Shown here: piece by piece, positions 1 to 6,200 of the stretch | Position numbering within the stretch: the first letter of the stretch is position 1 | Layout of the letters: each line of letters opens with the position of its first letter | Assembly (NCBI GenBank): GCA_964542765.1 | Contig: CAZIVO010000068.1 | Coordinates: 1-19,303 of the forward strand | Direction of reading: 5' to 3' | Source: CAZIVO01 sp964542765 | GTDB taxonomy: Bacteria; Planctomycetota; UBA1135; UBA2386 | DNA: 19,303 nt | Made by a program: the position numbers and the translations under genes | The notes under the pieces: generated by a model | What the model was told of the DNA's origin: nothing | What the model saw: only the letters and a program-made list of their open reading frames with translations | Databases searched by the model: none

Positions 1-321
1 GTGGTTGCCGCCGATCGAGAGGCCGTCGCCGTCACCGGTGATCACCCAGATGTCGAGATCCGGGTTGGCGATCTTCGCACCCGTTGCCAGGGCCGGGGCG
101 CGACCGTGGATGGTGTGGAAGCCGTAGGTGCGCATGTAATAGGGGAAGCGGCTGGAGCAGCCGATCCCCGAGATGATGACGATGTCATCGGGACTCTTGC
201 CCATCGAGGCCATTGCTTTCTGGACGCCGCTGAGGATTGCGTAGTCGCCGCAGCCTGGGCACCAGCGGATCTCCTGGTCGGTCTTGTAGTCCTTCGCCTT
301 GAGTTGCACCGATGCGGTCAT
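1..321 (-). CDS. korB: 2-oxoacid:ferredoxin oxidoreductase, beta subunit (N-terminal 107 residues, cut by window edge)
   Basis: This is the thiamine-diphosphate-binding beta subunit of a 2-oxoacid (probably 2-oxoglutarate):ferredoxin oxidoreductase. With the alpha subunit it catalyses CoA-dependent oxidative decarboxylation of the 2-oxoacid with ferredoxin as electron acceptor; the reaction is reversible. Reading on the minus strand from ATG at 321, the protein shows WCPGCGDYAIL (residues 20-30), the Cys-containing segment typical of KorB, GIGCSSRFPYY (52-62), and GDGDGLSIGGNH (96-107), the ThDP/Mg-binding motif. The frame stays open to base 1, so the C-terminal part lies outside the window. 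Its ATG overlaps the TGA of the upstream alpha gene (ATGA, 318-321), indicating one mRNA and translational coupling. Family assignment is firm; the choice of 2-oxoglutarate over pyruvate or another 2-oxoacid is inferred from overall resemblance to KorAB. Confidence 0.93.
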   Translation of the reverse strand, partial: MTASVQLKAKDYKTDQEIRWCPGCGDYAILSGVQKAMASMGKSPDDIVIISGIGCSSRFPYYMRTYGFHTIHGRAPALATGAKIANPDLDIWVITGDGDGLSIGGNH

Positions 322-2204
322 GACAGATTCTCCAGTGCCGAGGCGATTTTTTCGGTGATTTCTTCGCTACCGAATGGTCGCCCCTGGACCTTGGTGATGG
401 ATTGCGCGTCGATCAGGAAGCGGCTCCGGATCAGCAAGGAGAGTTGGCCGAGGTTCATCTCGGGGATCAGGACCTTGCGGAAACCTCGCATGAGGGCTTC
501 GAGGTCTTTTGGGAGCGGGTTCAGGTGACGGAGGCAGATGGCGCTGACGGAGCACCCCATCTTCTGGTGGCGCGTGACGGCGCCGGTGATGGCGCCGCGG
601 GTCGAACCCCAGCCGAGGACCAGAACATCGCCGGTTGCTTCACCGAGGACCTCGGTGGGCGGGAGATCGTCGGCGATGCCAGCGACCTTCTTCGCCCGAG
701 TTTGCACCATGTGTTCGTGGTTGTCGGGGTCGTAATTGATGTTGCCGGTGACGTCTTGCTTTTCGAGGCCGCCGATGCGATGGGCCAGCCCTGGTGTGCC
801 GGCCTTCGCCCAGGCTCGGGCAAGGGTCTGGGGATCGCGTGCGTAGGGCTGGAAGGGCTCGCCATCGGTCGGTTTCTGCGCGAATCTGGCCTCGATGGTG
901 GGTAGCGATTCTACCGAGGGTAGCTTCCAGGGTTCGGAGCCGTTGGCGATGTAGCCATCGGAGAGCAGGATGACAGGGGTCATGTACTTGACGGCTATTC
1001 TCACGGCCTCGTAGGCAGCGTCGAAGCAGTCGGCCGGAGTGGTTGCAGCGATCACGGGGACTGGTGATTCGCCGTTGCGGCCGTGGAGAGCCTGCAGAAG
1101 ATCGGCTTGCTCGGTCTTGGTCGGGAGCCCCGTGCTTGGGCCTGCCCGCTGAACATCGATCACGACCAGCGGTAGCTCGGTCATGACGGCCAGCCCGATC
1201 GCTTCCGATTTCAACGCCATGCCCGGACCGCTGGTGCTGGTCACGCCGAGCTTGCCGGCGTAGGAGGCACCGATTGCCGCGCAGACAGCCGCGATCTCGT
1301 CTTCGGCCTGGAAGGTGATCACTCCGTGGTGCTTGTAACCGCTGAGCTGATGCAGGATGTCGCTGGCCGGCGTGATCGGGTAGGACCCCAGAACCATCGA
1401 CAAATCGGCGCGGTTGACTGCCGCGACCAGACCCAGGCACAGGGCCTGGTTGCCCATGATGTTGCGATAGGTGCCCGGCGCCATGAAGGTTGCCGGCCGC
1501 ACACGGTAAGAGGTTTGAAAGACGCCTGTGATGTCGGCGTAGTTGTAGCCGGCCTGCAAGATCTTGGTGTTTGCTTCGACAACATCCGGCTTGCTGGCGA
1601 ATTTCCGGGCCACGAACTGCAGCGTCGTGCTGAGATCGCGGTTGTACAGCCAGTACAACATCCCGAGCGCGAACATGTTCTTGCAGCGATCCTTCGACCG
1701 ATTGTCGAGTGGCGAGTCTGCCAGGGTTTCCCGGGTCAGCTTCTGCAGGTCGACCTTGATGACGCGATATGCGGAGACGGTCTCGTCCTCGAGCGGATTC
1801 TGGTCCCACTTGGCTTTTCGCAGGTCATTCGGTGTGAACTTGCCACCATCGACGATCAAGATCCCCCCGGACTTGAGGTTCTTCAGGTGCACCTTCAGGG
1901 CCGCCGGGTTCATCGCGACCATGGCGTCAGCGTTGTCCCCGGGCGTGTGGATATCGCTATTCGCGAAGCGGAGCTGGAAGGCCGATACACCGGACAGGGT
2001 TCCGGCAGGCGCGCGGATCTCCGCCGGGAAATCCGGGAAGGTCGCCAGATCATTCCCCATCAGGGCGGTGGTGCGGGTGAACTGGCCACCGGTGAGTTGC
2101 ATGCCATCGCCGGAGTCGCCGGCGAAGCTGATCACGATCTCGTCGACCTCGTCCACGGGCCGATTCTGACCGGAGAGTGCCTCGTTTTGATCGATATCAG
2201 TCAC
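318..2204 (-). CDS. korA: 2-oxoacid:ferredoxin oxidoreductase, fused gamma-alpha subunit (2-oxoglutarate type)
   Basis: The 628-residue protein is the alpha subunit partner of the following beta gene. Residues about 20-215 form the gamma-type domain, with AGDSGDGMQLTGGQ (28-41) and FPDFPAEIRAPAGT (56-69). Residues about 245-440 form the pyrimidine-binding domain, with SYPITPASD (274-282), FQAEDEIAA (298-306) and STGLPTKTEQADL (357-369). The last segment is characteristic of KorA-type enzymes and supports a 2-oxoglutarate substrate. The C-terminal part is a transketolase C-like domain. The length of about 600 residues is usual for fused KorA. The start is GTG (2202-2204) with no clear Shine-Dalgarno; no better in-frame ATG precedes the conserved domain. 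A TAGAAT hexamer lies about 38 bases upstream on the coding strand. The stop overlaps the korB start. In planctomycetes this enzyme could replace the 2-oxoglutarate dehydrogenase complex in the TCA cycle (inference). Confidence 0.93.
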   Translation of the reverse strand: MTDIDQNEALSGQNRPVDEVDEIVISFAGDSGDGMQLTGGQFTRTTALMGNDLATFPDFPAEIRAPAGTLSGVSAFQLRFANSDIHTPGDNADAMVAMNPAALKVHLKNLKSGGILIVDGGKFTPNDLRKAKWDQNPLEDETVSAYRVIKVDLQKLTRETLADSPLDNRSKDRCKNMFALGMLYWLYNRDLSTTLQFVARKFASKPDVVEANTKILQAGYNYADITGVFQTSYRVRPATFMAPGTYRNIMGNQALCLGLVAAVNRADLSMVLGSYPITPASDILHQLSGYKHHGVITFQAEDEIAAVCAAIGASYAGKLGVTSTSGPGMALKSEAIGLAVMTELPLVVIDVQRAGPSTGLPTKTEQADLLQALHGRNGESPVPVIAATTPADCFDAAYEAVRIAVKYMTPVILLSDGYIANGSEPWKLPSVESLPTIEARFAQKPTDGEPFQPYARDPQTLARAWAKAGTPGLAHRIGGLEKQDVTGNINYDPDNHEHMVQTRAKKVAGIADDLPPTEVLGEATGDVLVLGWGSTRGAITGAVTRHQKMGCSVSAICLRHLNPLPKDLEALMRGFRKVLIPEMNLGQLSLLIRSRFLIDAQSITKVQGRPFGSEEITEKIASALENLS

Positions 2205-2241
2205 GGGAAAACCAAGTTCGTGTGACGAGGGAGCTACTGGA

Positions 2242-2247
2242 ATTCTA
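2242..2247 (-). promoter_or_regulatory. Putative -10 element (TAGAAT) of korAB
   Basis: On the minus strand the sequence TTAGAATTCC lies about 38 bases upstream of the korA GTG. The same hexamer precedes three other minus-strand genes in this window at 32-76 bases. No convincing TTGACA box is visible 16-18 bases further upstream, so the call rests on recurrence and position. Confidence 0.35.
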
Positions 2248-2254
2248 ACCTGTT

Positions 2255-2274
2255 CCGCCCGGAAAAACCGGCGG
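2255..2274. promoter_or_regulatory. GC-rich inverted repeat between carbinolamine dehydratase and korA
   Basis: The arms CCGCC(C)GG and CCGGCGG pair over 7 bp with one bulged C and an A5 loop (T5 on the minus strand). It lies 69 bases after the end of the carbinolamine dehydratase gene and just upstream of the presumed korA -10. It could end the upstream transcript, though no U-tract follows on the minus strand, or bind a regulator. Function is not determinable from sequence. Confidence 0.35.
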
Positions 2275-2343
2275 CACTATAGCAATGATCGATCGCCGAG
2301 AAAGGCCCAGCCGAGCACGATTTATCTCTTTGGCCGGTGGCAG

Positions 2344-2682
2344 TCAGTCGGCCTCGAGCAAGTTATGGGCTTTGGCGGCGAAGATGAAGTCGCTCTCGGT
2401 CAAACCGTCGATCTTGTGGGTCCAGATCTCGACCCGGACCTTGCCCCAGGTCAGGTAGAGGTCGGGATGATGACCTTGCTCCTCGGCCATGTTTCCCACC
2501 CGATTGACGTAGGCGAGAGCCTCGACGAAGTTCGGGAAGGTGAAGGTCCGGCACAGGTGGTGCTCATCGACGACCTCCCAGTCTTGGCCGAGCTCGTCGA
2601 GCATTTGTCCAAGCGCTTCGCCCTTCAGGGCCGGAACACCGCCTTGGCATGGGACACAGGTCTTTTTCGCCAGATTTGACAT
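2344..2682 (-). CDS. phhB: Pterin-4a-carbinolamine dehydratase (PCD/DCoH family)
   Basis: The 112-residue cytosolic enzyme dehydrates 4a-hydroxytetrahydropterin, recycling the pterin cofactor of aromatic amino acid hydroxylases; in bacteria without such a hydroxylase its role is less clear. The family signature is complete: EEQGHHPDLYLTWGKVRVEI (residues 67-86) followed by WTHKIDGLTESD (87-98), giving the conserved His71-His72-Pro, His89 and the C-terminal Asp. Cys9 and Cys12 form a CxxC near the N-terminus. A longer open frame extends to 3105, but the extra part includes the translated hexanucleotide repeat (an Ala-Thr run) and has no family resemblance, so I start at ATG 2682. No Shine-Dalgarno is obvious. 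Alone on its strand, it is divergent from the selenoprotein gene. No phenylalanine hydroxylase is visible nearby. Confidence 0.92.
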   Translation of the reverse strand: MSNLAKKTCVPCQGGVPALKGEALGQMLDELGQDWEVVDEHHLCRTFTFPNFVEALAYVNRVGNMAEEQGHHPDLYLTWGKVRVEIWTHKIDGLTESDFIFAAKAHNLLEAD

Positions 2683-2722
2683 GGGGTTATTCAAGCAGAG
2701 CCAGGCGGCGGACTCCATTGTC

Positions 2723-2770
2723 ATGGCTGTGGCTATGGCTGTGGCTATGGCTGTGGCTGTGGCTGTGGCG
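2723..2770. repeat. Hexanucleotide tandem repeat, 8 units of (A/G)TGGCT
   Basis: Eight consecutive 6-base units are seen: ATGGCT and GTGGCT alternate for six units, followed by GTGGCT and GTGGCG. The array lies 41 bases upstream of the carbinolamine dehydratase start. The unit is a multiple of three, so unit gain or loss would not shift a reading frame but would change spacing in the 5' region. Confidence 0.9.
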
Positions 2771-3035
2771 AAACTGCGTATCTTGGCGACGGGTGTGCTT
2801 TTCGGTTCACATCCGAGATCGGCGGTCAGGCTCGCGCGAGGGTAAAAATCGGCAATTCGGGGAGATCTTTCCGATGTGGGCGAGACTGCGTCGTTTCGCC
2901 TCTGATCTTTGAGGCGCAGCCATTGACCCTCTGATTGATCAGGCCGAGGCAGTAGCGATGATCGTCGGGGTGGCAGTGAGGATGATGCCGGACCTGAGAT
3001 CTTGCAGTGTGCTGGCATCGATCTATTCTGCCTGT

Positions 3036-3042
3036 GGAGGAG
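3036..3042 (+). promoter_or_regulatory. Strong Shine-Dalgarno (GGAGGAG) setting the selenoprotein start
   Basis: GGAGGAG ends 6 bases before ATG 3049. The in-frame ATG at 3043 is too close to it to be used. A strong ribosome binding site here, in a window where such sites are generally weak, shows that translation starts upstream of the in-frame TGA and not at the internal ATG 3148. Confidence 0.8.
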
Positions 3043-3048
3043 ATGATC

Positions 3049-3390
3049 ATGGCCAAGCGACTTGACTGGTACTACCACCGCAAGGGTTGAACTTCTTGCA
3101 CGCATGCATCCAAGTTCCTGGATGCCCGAAAGATAGAAGCAAGAGAGATGGTTCCGGCAAGCCGCAAGTTAGGCCGTTCCGATGCGGCTGCCATGGCGAG
3201 GACGGCTTCGCGCGTGATCGTCGCCAAGGGAAAGAAGGTCACGGAGTTCGAACCTGCCGGCAAGGCATCCAAGGCGGTGGTCGACGCGATGCTCGGGCCG
3301 ACCGGAAATCTCCGTGCACCGTGCCTCAAGATCGGCAAGACCGTGCTGGTGGGTTTCAGCCCCGAAGCTTACGCCGCGGCCTTCTCCTGA
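3049..3390 (+). CDS. ArsC/Spx-like thioredoxin-fold selenoprotein (TGA codon 14 read as Sec)
   Basis: Reading from ATG 3049 gives 113 residues if the in-frame TGA at 3088-3090 is decoded as selenocysteine. The N-terminus reads WYYHRKGUTSC (residues 7-17), a UxxC redox motif at the position where Spx/ArsC proteins carry CxxC or Cys. The open frame continues as HASKFLDARKIEAREMV, matching the helix and strand after the active site of that fold. Near the C-terminus, GPTGNLRAPCLKIGKTVLVG (residues 83-102) contains the expected cis-Pro motif (Pro91), with an extra Cys92. I recognise the protein as the 'ArsC family (seleno)protein' group found in several environmental phyla. The role is probably a cytosolic thiol/selenol oxidoreductase; arsenate reduction is not shown. 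A stem-loop at 3106-3125 is the likely SECIS. An ordinary gene caller would report only 3148-3390. The rival reading is a nonsense-mutated Cys codon; this is unlikely given the SECIS, strong RBS and intact frame on both sides. Confidence 0.88.
3088..3090 (+). other. In-frame TGA recoded as selenocysteine (Sec14)
   Basis: The TGA sits between GGT (Gly13) and ACT TCT TGC (Thr15-Ser16-Cys17), making U-x-x-C. It is in frame with both the RBS-supported start and the terminal TGA at 3388-3390. Confidence 0.87.
3106..3125 (+). promoter_or_regulatory. Bacterial SECIS stem-loop
   Basis: GCATCCA (3106-3112) pairs perfectly with TGGATGC (3119-3125), leaving the 6-base loop AGTTCC. The loop begins 23 bases after the last base of TGA and has a G at its second position, as in the SelB-binding loop of known bacterial SECIS elements such as fdhF. 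It lies within the coding sequence just downstream of the Sec codon, which is the bacterial arrangement. Confidence 0.8.
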
Positions 3391-3438
3391 CGGTCATCTC
3401 TGCGCGACACAAACGATTCGCGTCATGCGCCGTGAAAC

Positions 3439-3480
3439 GAGAAGGCCCGACTCTCCTGGCAGGAGCGCCGGGCCTATCTC
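3439..3480. terminator. Strong hairpin terminator between convergent genes
   Basis: The outer arms AGGCCCG (3443-3449) and CGGGCCT (3469-3475) pair over 7 bp, and inner arms CTCCT and AGGAG pair around a GGC loop. GAGA and TCTC extend the base past one bulged A. It lies 49 bases after the selenoprotein stop and 30 bases before the end of the convergent secreted-protein gene, so it can serve both. No long U-tract follows. Confidence 0.7.
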
Positions 3481-3509
3481 ATCGCCGGACCGTGTCCGGA
3501 CGAATCAGA

Positions 3510-5795
3510 CTACTTGGTGCCGCCGATGTACGTTCTCAATCCATTTGACCAGGCCAATGGCAGAGGAGTCTTGACGCTTGCATCAATGATTGCGTACTGC
3601 GAGTAGAGGTTAGTCCCGATAACCGCACTGCTCTTGGGCATCTTTATGTTGAGCGTGGCACCGCCCTTTGAATTGGTGCTGATCGGAAGTTCCATCCAAC
3701 TTTTCACCAGCCAGTAGCATCCCGAGTTGCCGATCACTGCCAGATGCAGTGATTGCGAGGACGAACCGACACAGAGGGCTCCCTTCGACGATGGGCGTGC
3801 CGAGACACTCCAGCCGATGCTCTTGCCATTCTCCGGTGTGCCTGAGCCAGTGTGGGCAGGAATCTTGTTCTGATAGCCAGGGCAGCCCTTGCCGTACGAG
3901 TAGAAGCCACCAACGTAGGATCTCTTGTAGTGAGCGCGGGCAGTGTCATCGGCAGCTTGGATGTTCGAGATCGTCAAGGTGCGTTTGCCCACCGGCTGTG
4001 CCGTGCTGAACGAATACCAGCGATCGAACTTGTAGATGATCTTCCCAGCGAGATGCGTGGCCGGCGCTGTCAAGGTGTAGCCCTGCTGCGGCGTGTAGCT
4101 GCGCGTGAAGGGGGTGGTGCCGTCCTTGTTACCACTGCGGTCTGTCTCGGCAACGGTGATCTTGACACCCGATGTCACTCCCGTGGAAGAGACAGAGAGC
4201 TTGACCCATGTCGGCGTGTAGTCATCACGGCCGAACCAGGCGTAGCGGTGTTCGATCTTGCTCGAAGATGTCCCGCCATTCATCCGCATACCCGTGCCGT
4301 TGAAGGTCGTCGTTACGATCGGGTTTTGGTGAACTTCATGGTAGTCACCCCAGCGACTGGTCGGCGCACCATGGGTGCCAGTTGTCATGTAGTAGATAGT
4401 ATTGCCGCCGTAACTCGTCTTGTACTTGTCGACGAGCATCATTGCCGTCGTTACGTGCCTCGTCGCACTTCCGACCGACATCACCATCCCGACATCCCCC
4501 TGGCTGTTTACGCCAGCGGCAGGATATGCCAGGTCGTTGCCCGCAGCGCCTCCGCCGAACCAGATGTCATTAGTCCTCGTCAATTTCCGTGCGGTGTCAA
4601 CCGTGTTGACTCGGATGTAGGGGTTTGGACGGTTCGTTTGGTTCTTGCTCGTGTGGAAGAAGCTGATCTCTCCGTTTTTTCTGTAAACACCAGAAGCTAC
4701 GCGACGATCATCACTTCCAATCCAGTCACGGCCATCAGGGCCCTTTGAGGAACCCGCTCCGCTCGCCCATGCCGGAATCGTGACACTCTTGTCCGCTTCC
4801 TTTGAGGTATTGTTATCGAACCACTTGTACACCGACATCTTGGTCGTAGTCGTGGTATCAGCCCAGTACATCGCGTCGACGCGACTGCTGGCCCTGGTTT
4901 GAGCAAAGCGATACGAGGCTCCGCCCATCGGGACATTGCCACCCTTACTTCGGTAGTAGCTGGCCGAAAACTTTGAGGTTGCCAGATCCGCGAGTTTAAA
5001 GCGGGCCACGATGGCGTTTCTCCAGCTATTTCCGCCGTTGCTGAGCCGTTCGAAGACATTTGTTGCGATGTAGAGGTGGCTCTTGGATGCCGCCATGTCT
5101 GGGAAATCCAGCCAGTATTTAGCGGGTTGAGAGAATTTTGTGGCGGCGAAATAGGCGGAATACCACGCACCATTCTTGAGGTTGTCACGCCCCTTGCTGA
5201 CGGCGAGCCGGAAGCCACCGGTCTGTGTTGTAGCGCTGTATCGATACTGGATGTACCAGATCGTGATGTCGGTTCCAGGGACGTAGAGGGTTCGCTGATC
5301 ACAGCAAACACCGCCATCTTTCGCGGTGAACTTGGTGTAGGGATTGACATGTGTCCAGGTCATTCCCGAGTCCTTCGACAAGGCCCCATAGGTATTGCCG
5401 GTGGCAAAGCAGATGTCGCGGTTTTGAGCGATGGCCGGTTCGCCTGGGTTGAGGGATCCTATTCCACTCGGCTGGAGTTTCCGGTTGCGGAAGGTGACGA
5501 ACTTACCTGCGCCTTCGGCCTGCTGGTTGATCTCCATCGCGGTGCATGGGGGATCTGTCGGCTGCGGTAGCGTACCAGTTCCGATTGGAATTGCTGGCGC
5601 CCCATGGCTTGGAAGCTCATTGAGTACGTTGCGAGGTGGCGATGGGATATCGATCGGATTCTTTGAAGGGGCGTGGTATTCCGTGGGTGCGGTCGCGGTA
5701 TCGGGGAAACTTTGAGCTTGGAGCGACAAGGTGAGTCCCAGAACCGAGGCGGCCACGAACCAAGAACTTTTTTTGAGCAGGGGTGAGGAGTGCAT
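3510..5795 (-). CDS. Large secreted protein with Asp-box/sialidase-like region and GKGCP C-terminal domain
   Basis: The 761-residue protein starts at ATG 5795, giving MHSSPLLKKSSWFVAASVLG as a Lys-Lys plus hydrophobic signal peptide with probable cleavage after LQAQS. An open frame reaches 5888, but those 31 residues precede the signal peptide. Residues about 115-540 resemble BNR/sialidase-type beta-propeller proteins: SKDSGMTW (140-147) is an Asp-box (SxDxGxTW), preceded by GEPAIAQN. No catalytic Arg triad can be assigned, so enzymatic activity is open. The last about 130 residues, starting YGKGCPGYQ (634-642), form a Cys-containing C-terminal domain ending in SNGLRTYIGG; the truncated protein at the right end of the window reaches the same GKGCP motif. 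It is exported, probably to the cell surface or medium. Similar long secreted proteins are common in planctomycetes. A weak purine-rich stretch (GAAAGAAG) precedes the start. Confidence 0.8.
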   Translation of the reverse strand: MHSSPLLKKSSWFVAASVLGLTLSLQAQSFPDTATAPTEYHAPSKNPIDIPSPPRNVLNELPSHGAPAIPIGTGTLPQPTDPPCTAMEINQQAEGAGKFVTFRNRKLQPSGIGSLNPGEPAIAQNRDICFATGNTYGALSKDSGMTWTHVNPYTKFTAKDGGVCCDQRTLYVPGTDITIWYIQYRYSATTQTGGFRLAVSKGRDNLKNGAWYSAYFAATKFSQPAKYWLDFPDMAASKSHLYIATNVFERLSNGGNSWRNAIVARFKLADLATSKFSASYYRSKGGNVPMGGASYRFAQTRASSRVDAMYWADTTTTTKMSVYKWFDNNTSKEADKSVTIPAWASGAGSSKGPDGRDWIGSDDRRVASGVYRKNGEISFFHTSKNQTNRPNPYIRVNTVDTARKLTRTNDIWFGGGAAGNDLAYPAAGVNSQGDVGMVMSVGSATRHVTTAMMLVDKYKTSYGGNTIYYMTTGTHGAPTSRWGDYHEVHQNPIVTTTFNGTGMRMNGGTSSSKIEHRYAWFGRDDYTPTWVKLSVSSTGVTSGVKITVAETDRSGNKDGTTPFTRSYTPQQGYTLTAPATHLAGKIIYKFDRWYSFSTAQPVGKRTLTISNIQAADDTARAHYKRSYVGGFYSYGKGCPGYQNKIPAHTGSGTPENGKSIGWSVSARPSSKGALCVGSSSQSLHLAVIGNSGCYWLVKSWMELPISTNSKGGATLNIKMPKSSAVIGTNLYSQYAIIDASVKTPLPLAWSNGLRTYIGGTK

Positions 5796-6040
5796 GGGTG
5801 TTGCTTCTTTCAGCGCAGATGGACGAGGGATGCGGACACCGTGTGTGATCCGAGCTGAGAAACTCGGAGGACGTGGTGCCGGGGTCAAGTGTTACCAGAG
5901 ATTAGCTTTTTGTGGGCGTCTGGACACCCCCCCCCTCAGAGATGGTTTTGTGGTACGAATCGACGCCTCCGCGTTTTGTTTTCCCTACCTTCGCTCGACC
6001 GAAAACCTCTGGTGGTTCATGCGGGTCGGTGAGTTAGCGG

Positions 6041-6064
6041 AAAGGCTGTTGCCACCAGCCTTTT
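6041..6064 (+). terminator. Rho-independent terminator-like hairpin in divergent promoter region
   Basis: AAAGGCTG (6041-6048) pairs over 8 bp with CAGCCTTT (6056-6063) around a 7-base loop, and a further T follows. No annotated plus-strand gene ends here: it lies 137 bases upstream of the start at 6201, so it could be a leader attenuator or the end of a short RNA. Confidence 0.55.
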
Positions 6065-6123
6065 ACCCGTCAAGTCGAACCGGCCGTGATGAGACTCACC
6101 TGAAAGCCAGTTCCGACACCCAA

Positions 6124-6143
6124 TTGAAGATCACTTGAAGATC
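6124..6143. repeat. Direct repeat TTGAAGATC with 11-base period
   Basis: TTGAAGATC occurs at 6124-6132 and again at 6135-6143, one helical turn apart, 58 bases before the start at 6201. The spacing suits two half-sites for a DNA-binding protein, but chance cannot be excluded. Confidence 0.45.
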
Positions 6144-6200
6144 CCTGCGGAGAGGATTCAATTCGACAAACTGTAGTTATCCAGCAAGAAAGATTGATCG

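Larger units (their letters stand above)
2683..3048. other. Divergent intergenic region of 366 bases
   Basis: This region separates the carbinolamine dehydratase (minus) from the selenoprotein gene (plus). It holds the hexanucleotide repeat at 2723-2770. Open frames crossing it on both strands are low-complexity or lack any recognisable domain and are not called. Promoters for both genes should lie here. A weak plus-strand pair TTGCAG (3002-3007) and TATTCT (3024-3029), 16 bases apart, would put a transcript start almost at the Shine-Dalgarno, so it is doubtful. Confidence 0.6.
5796..6200. other. Divergent intergenic region of 405 bases
   Basis: No credible gene is present; a plus-strand open frame (5731-6138) antisense to the signal peptide has no recognisable features. 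Structures seen are a 6-bp hairpin (5849-5854 with 5863-5868) in the leader of the minus-strand gene, a run of nine C (5927-5935), a terminator-like hairpin (6041-6063) and a 9-base direct repeat (6124-6143). A TTGACC on the minus strand near 5885 could be a -35 element, but no good -10 follows. Confidence 0.55.

Noticed and set aside
2683..3105. N-terminal extension of the carbinolamine dehydratase frame up to 3105
   Set aside because: The extra 141 residues are low-complexity, include the translated hexanucleotide repeat and overlap the selenoprotein gene; the conserved domain starts at 2682.
3072..3338. Minus-strand open frame opposite the selenoprotein
   Set aside because: It has no recognisable features and is a shadow of the plus-strand gene.
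3148..3390. Stand-alone 80-residue gene starting at ATG 3148
   Set aside because: It lacks half of the thioredoxin fold and has no ribosome binding site; the complete protein starts at 3049 and reads through the TGA.
5927..5935. Run of nine C as a possible phase-variation tract
   Set aside because: It is not inside a credible gene and is too far from likely promoter elements to argue a switch; it may also be a sequencing artefact.
5731..6138. 135-residue plus-strand open frame in the divergent region
   Set aside because: It starts antisense to a signal peptide, has no RBS and spans the terminator-like hairpin.
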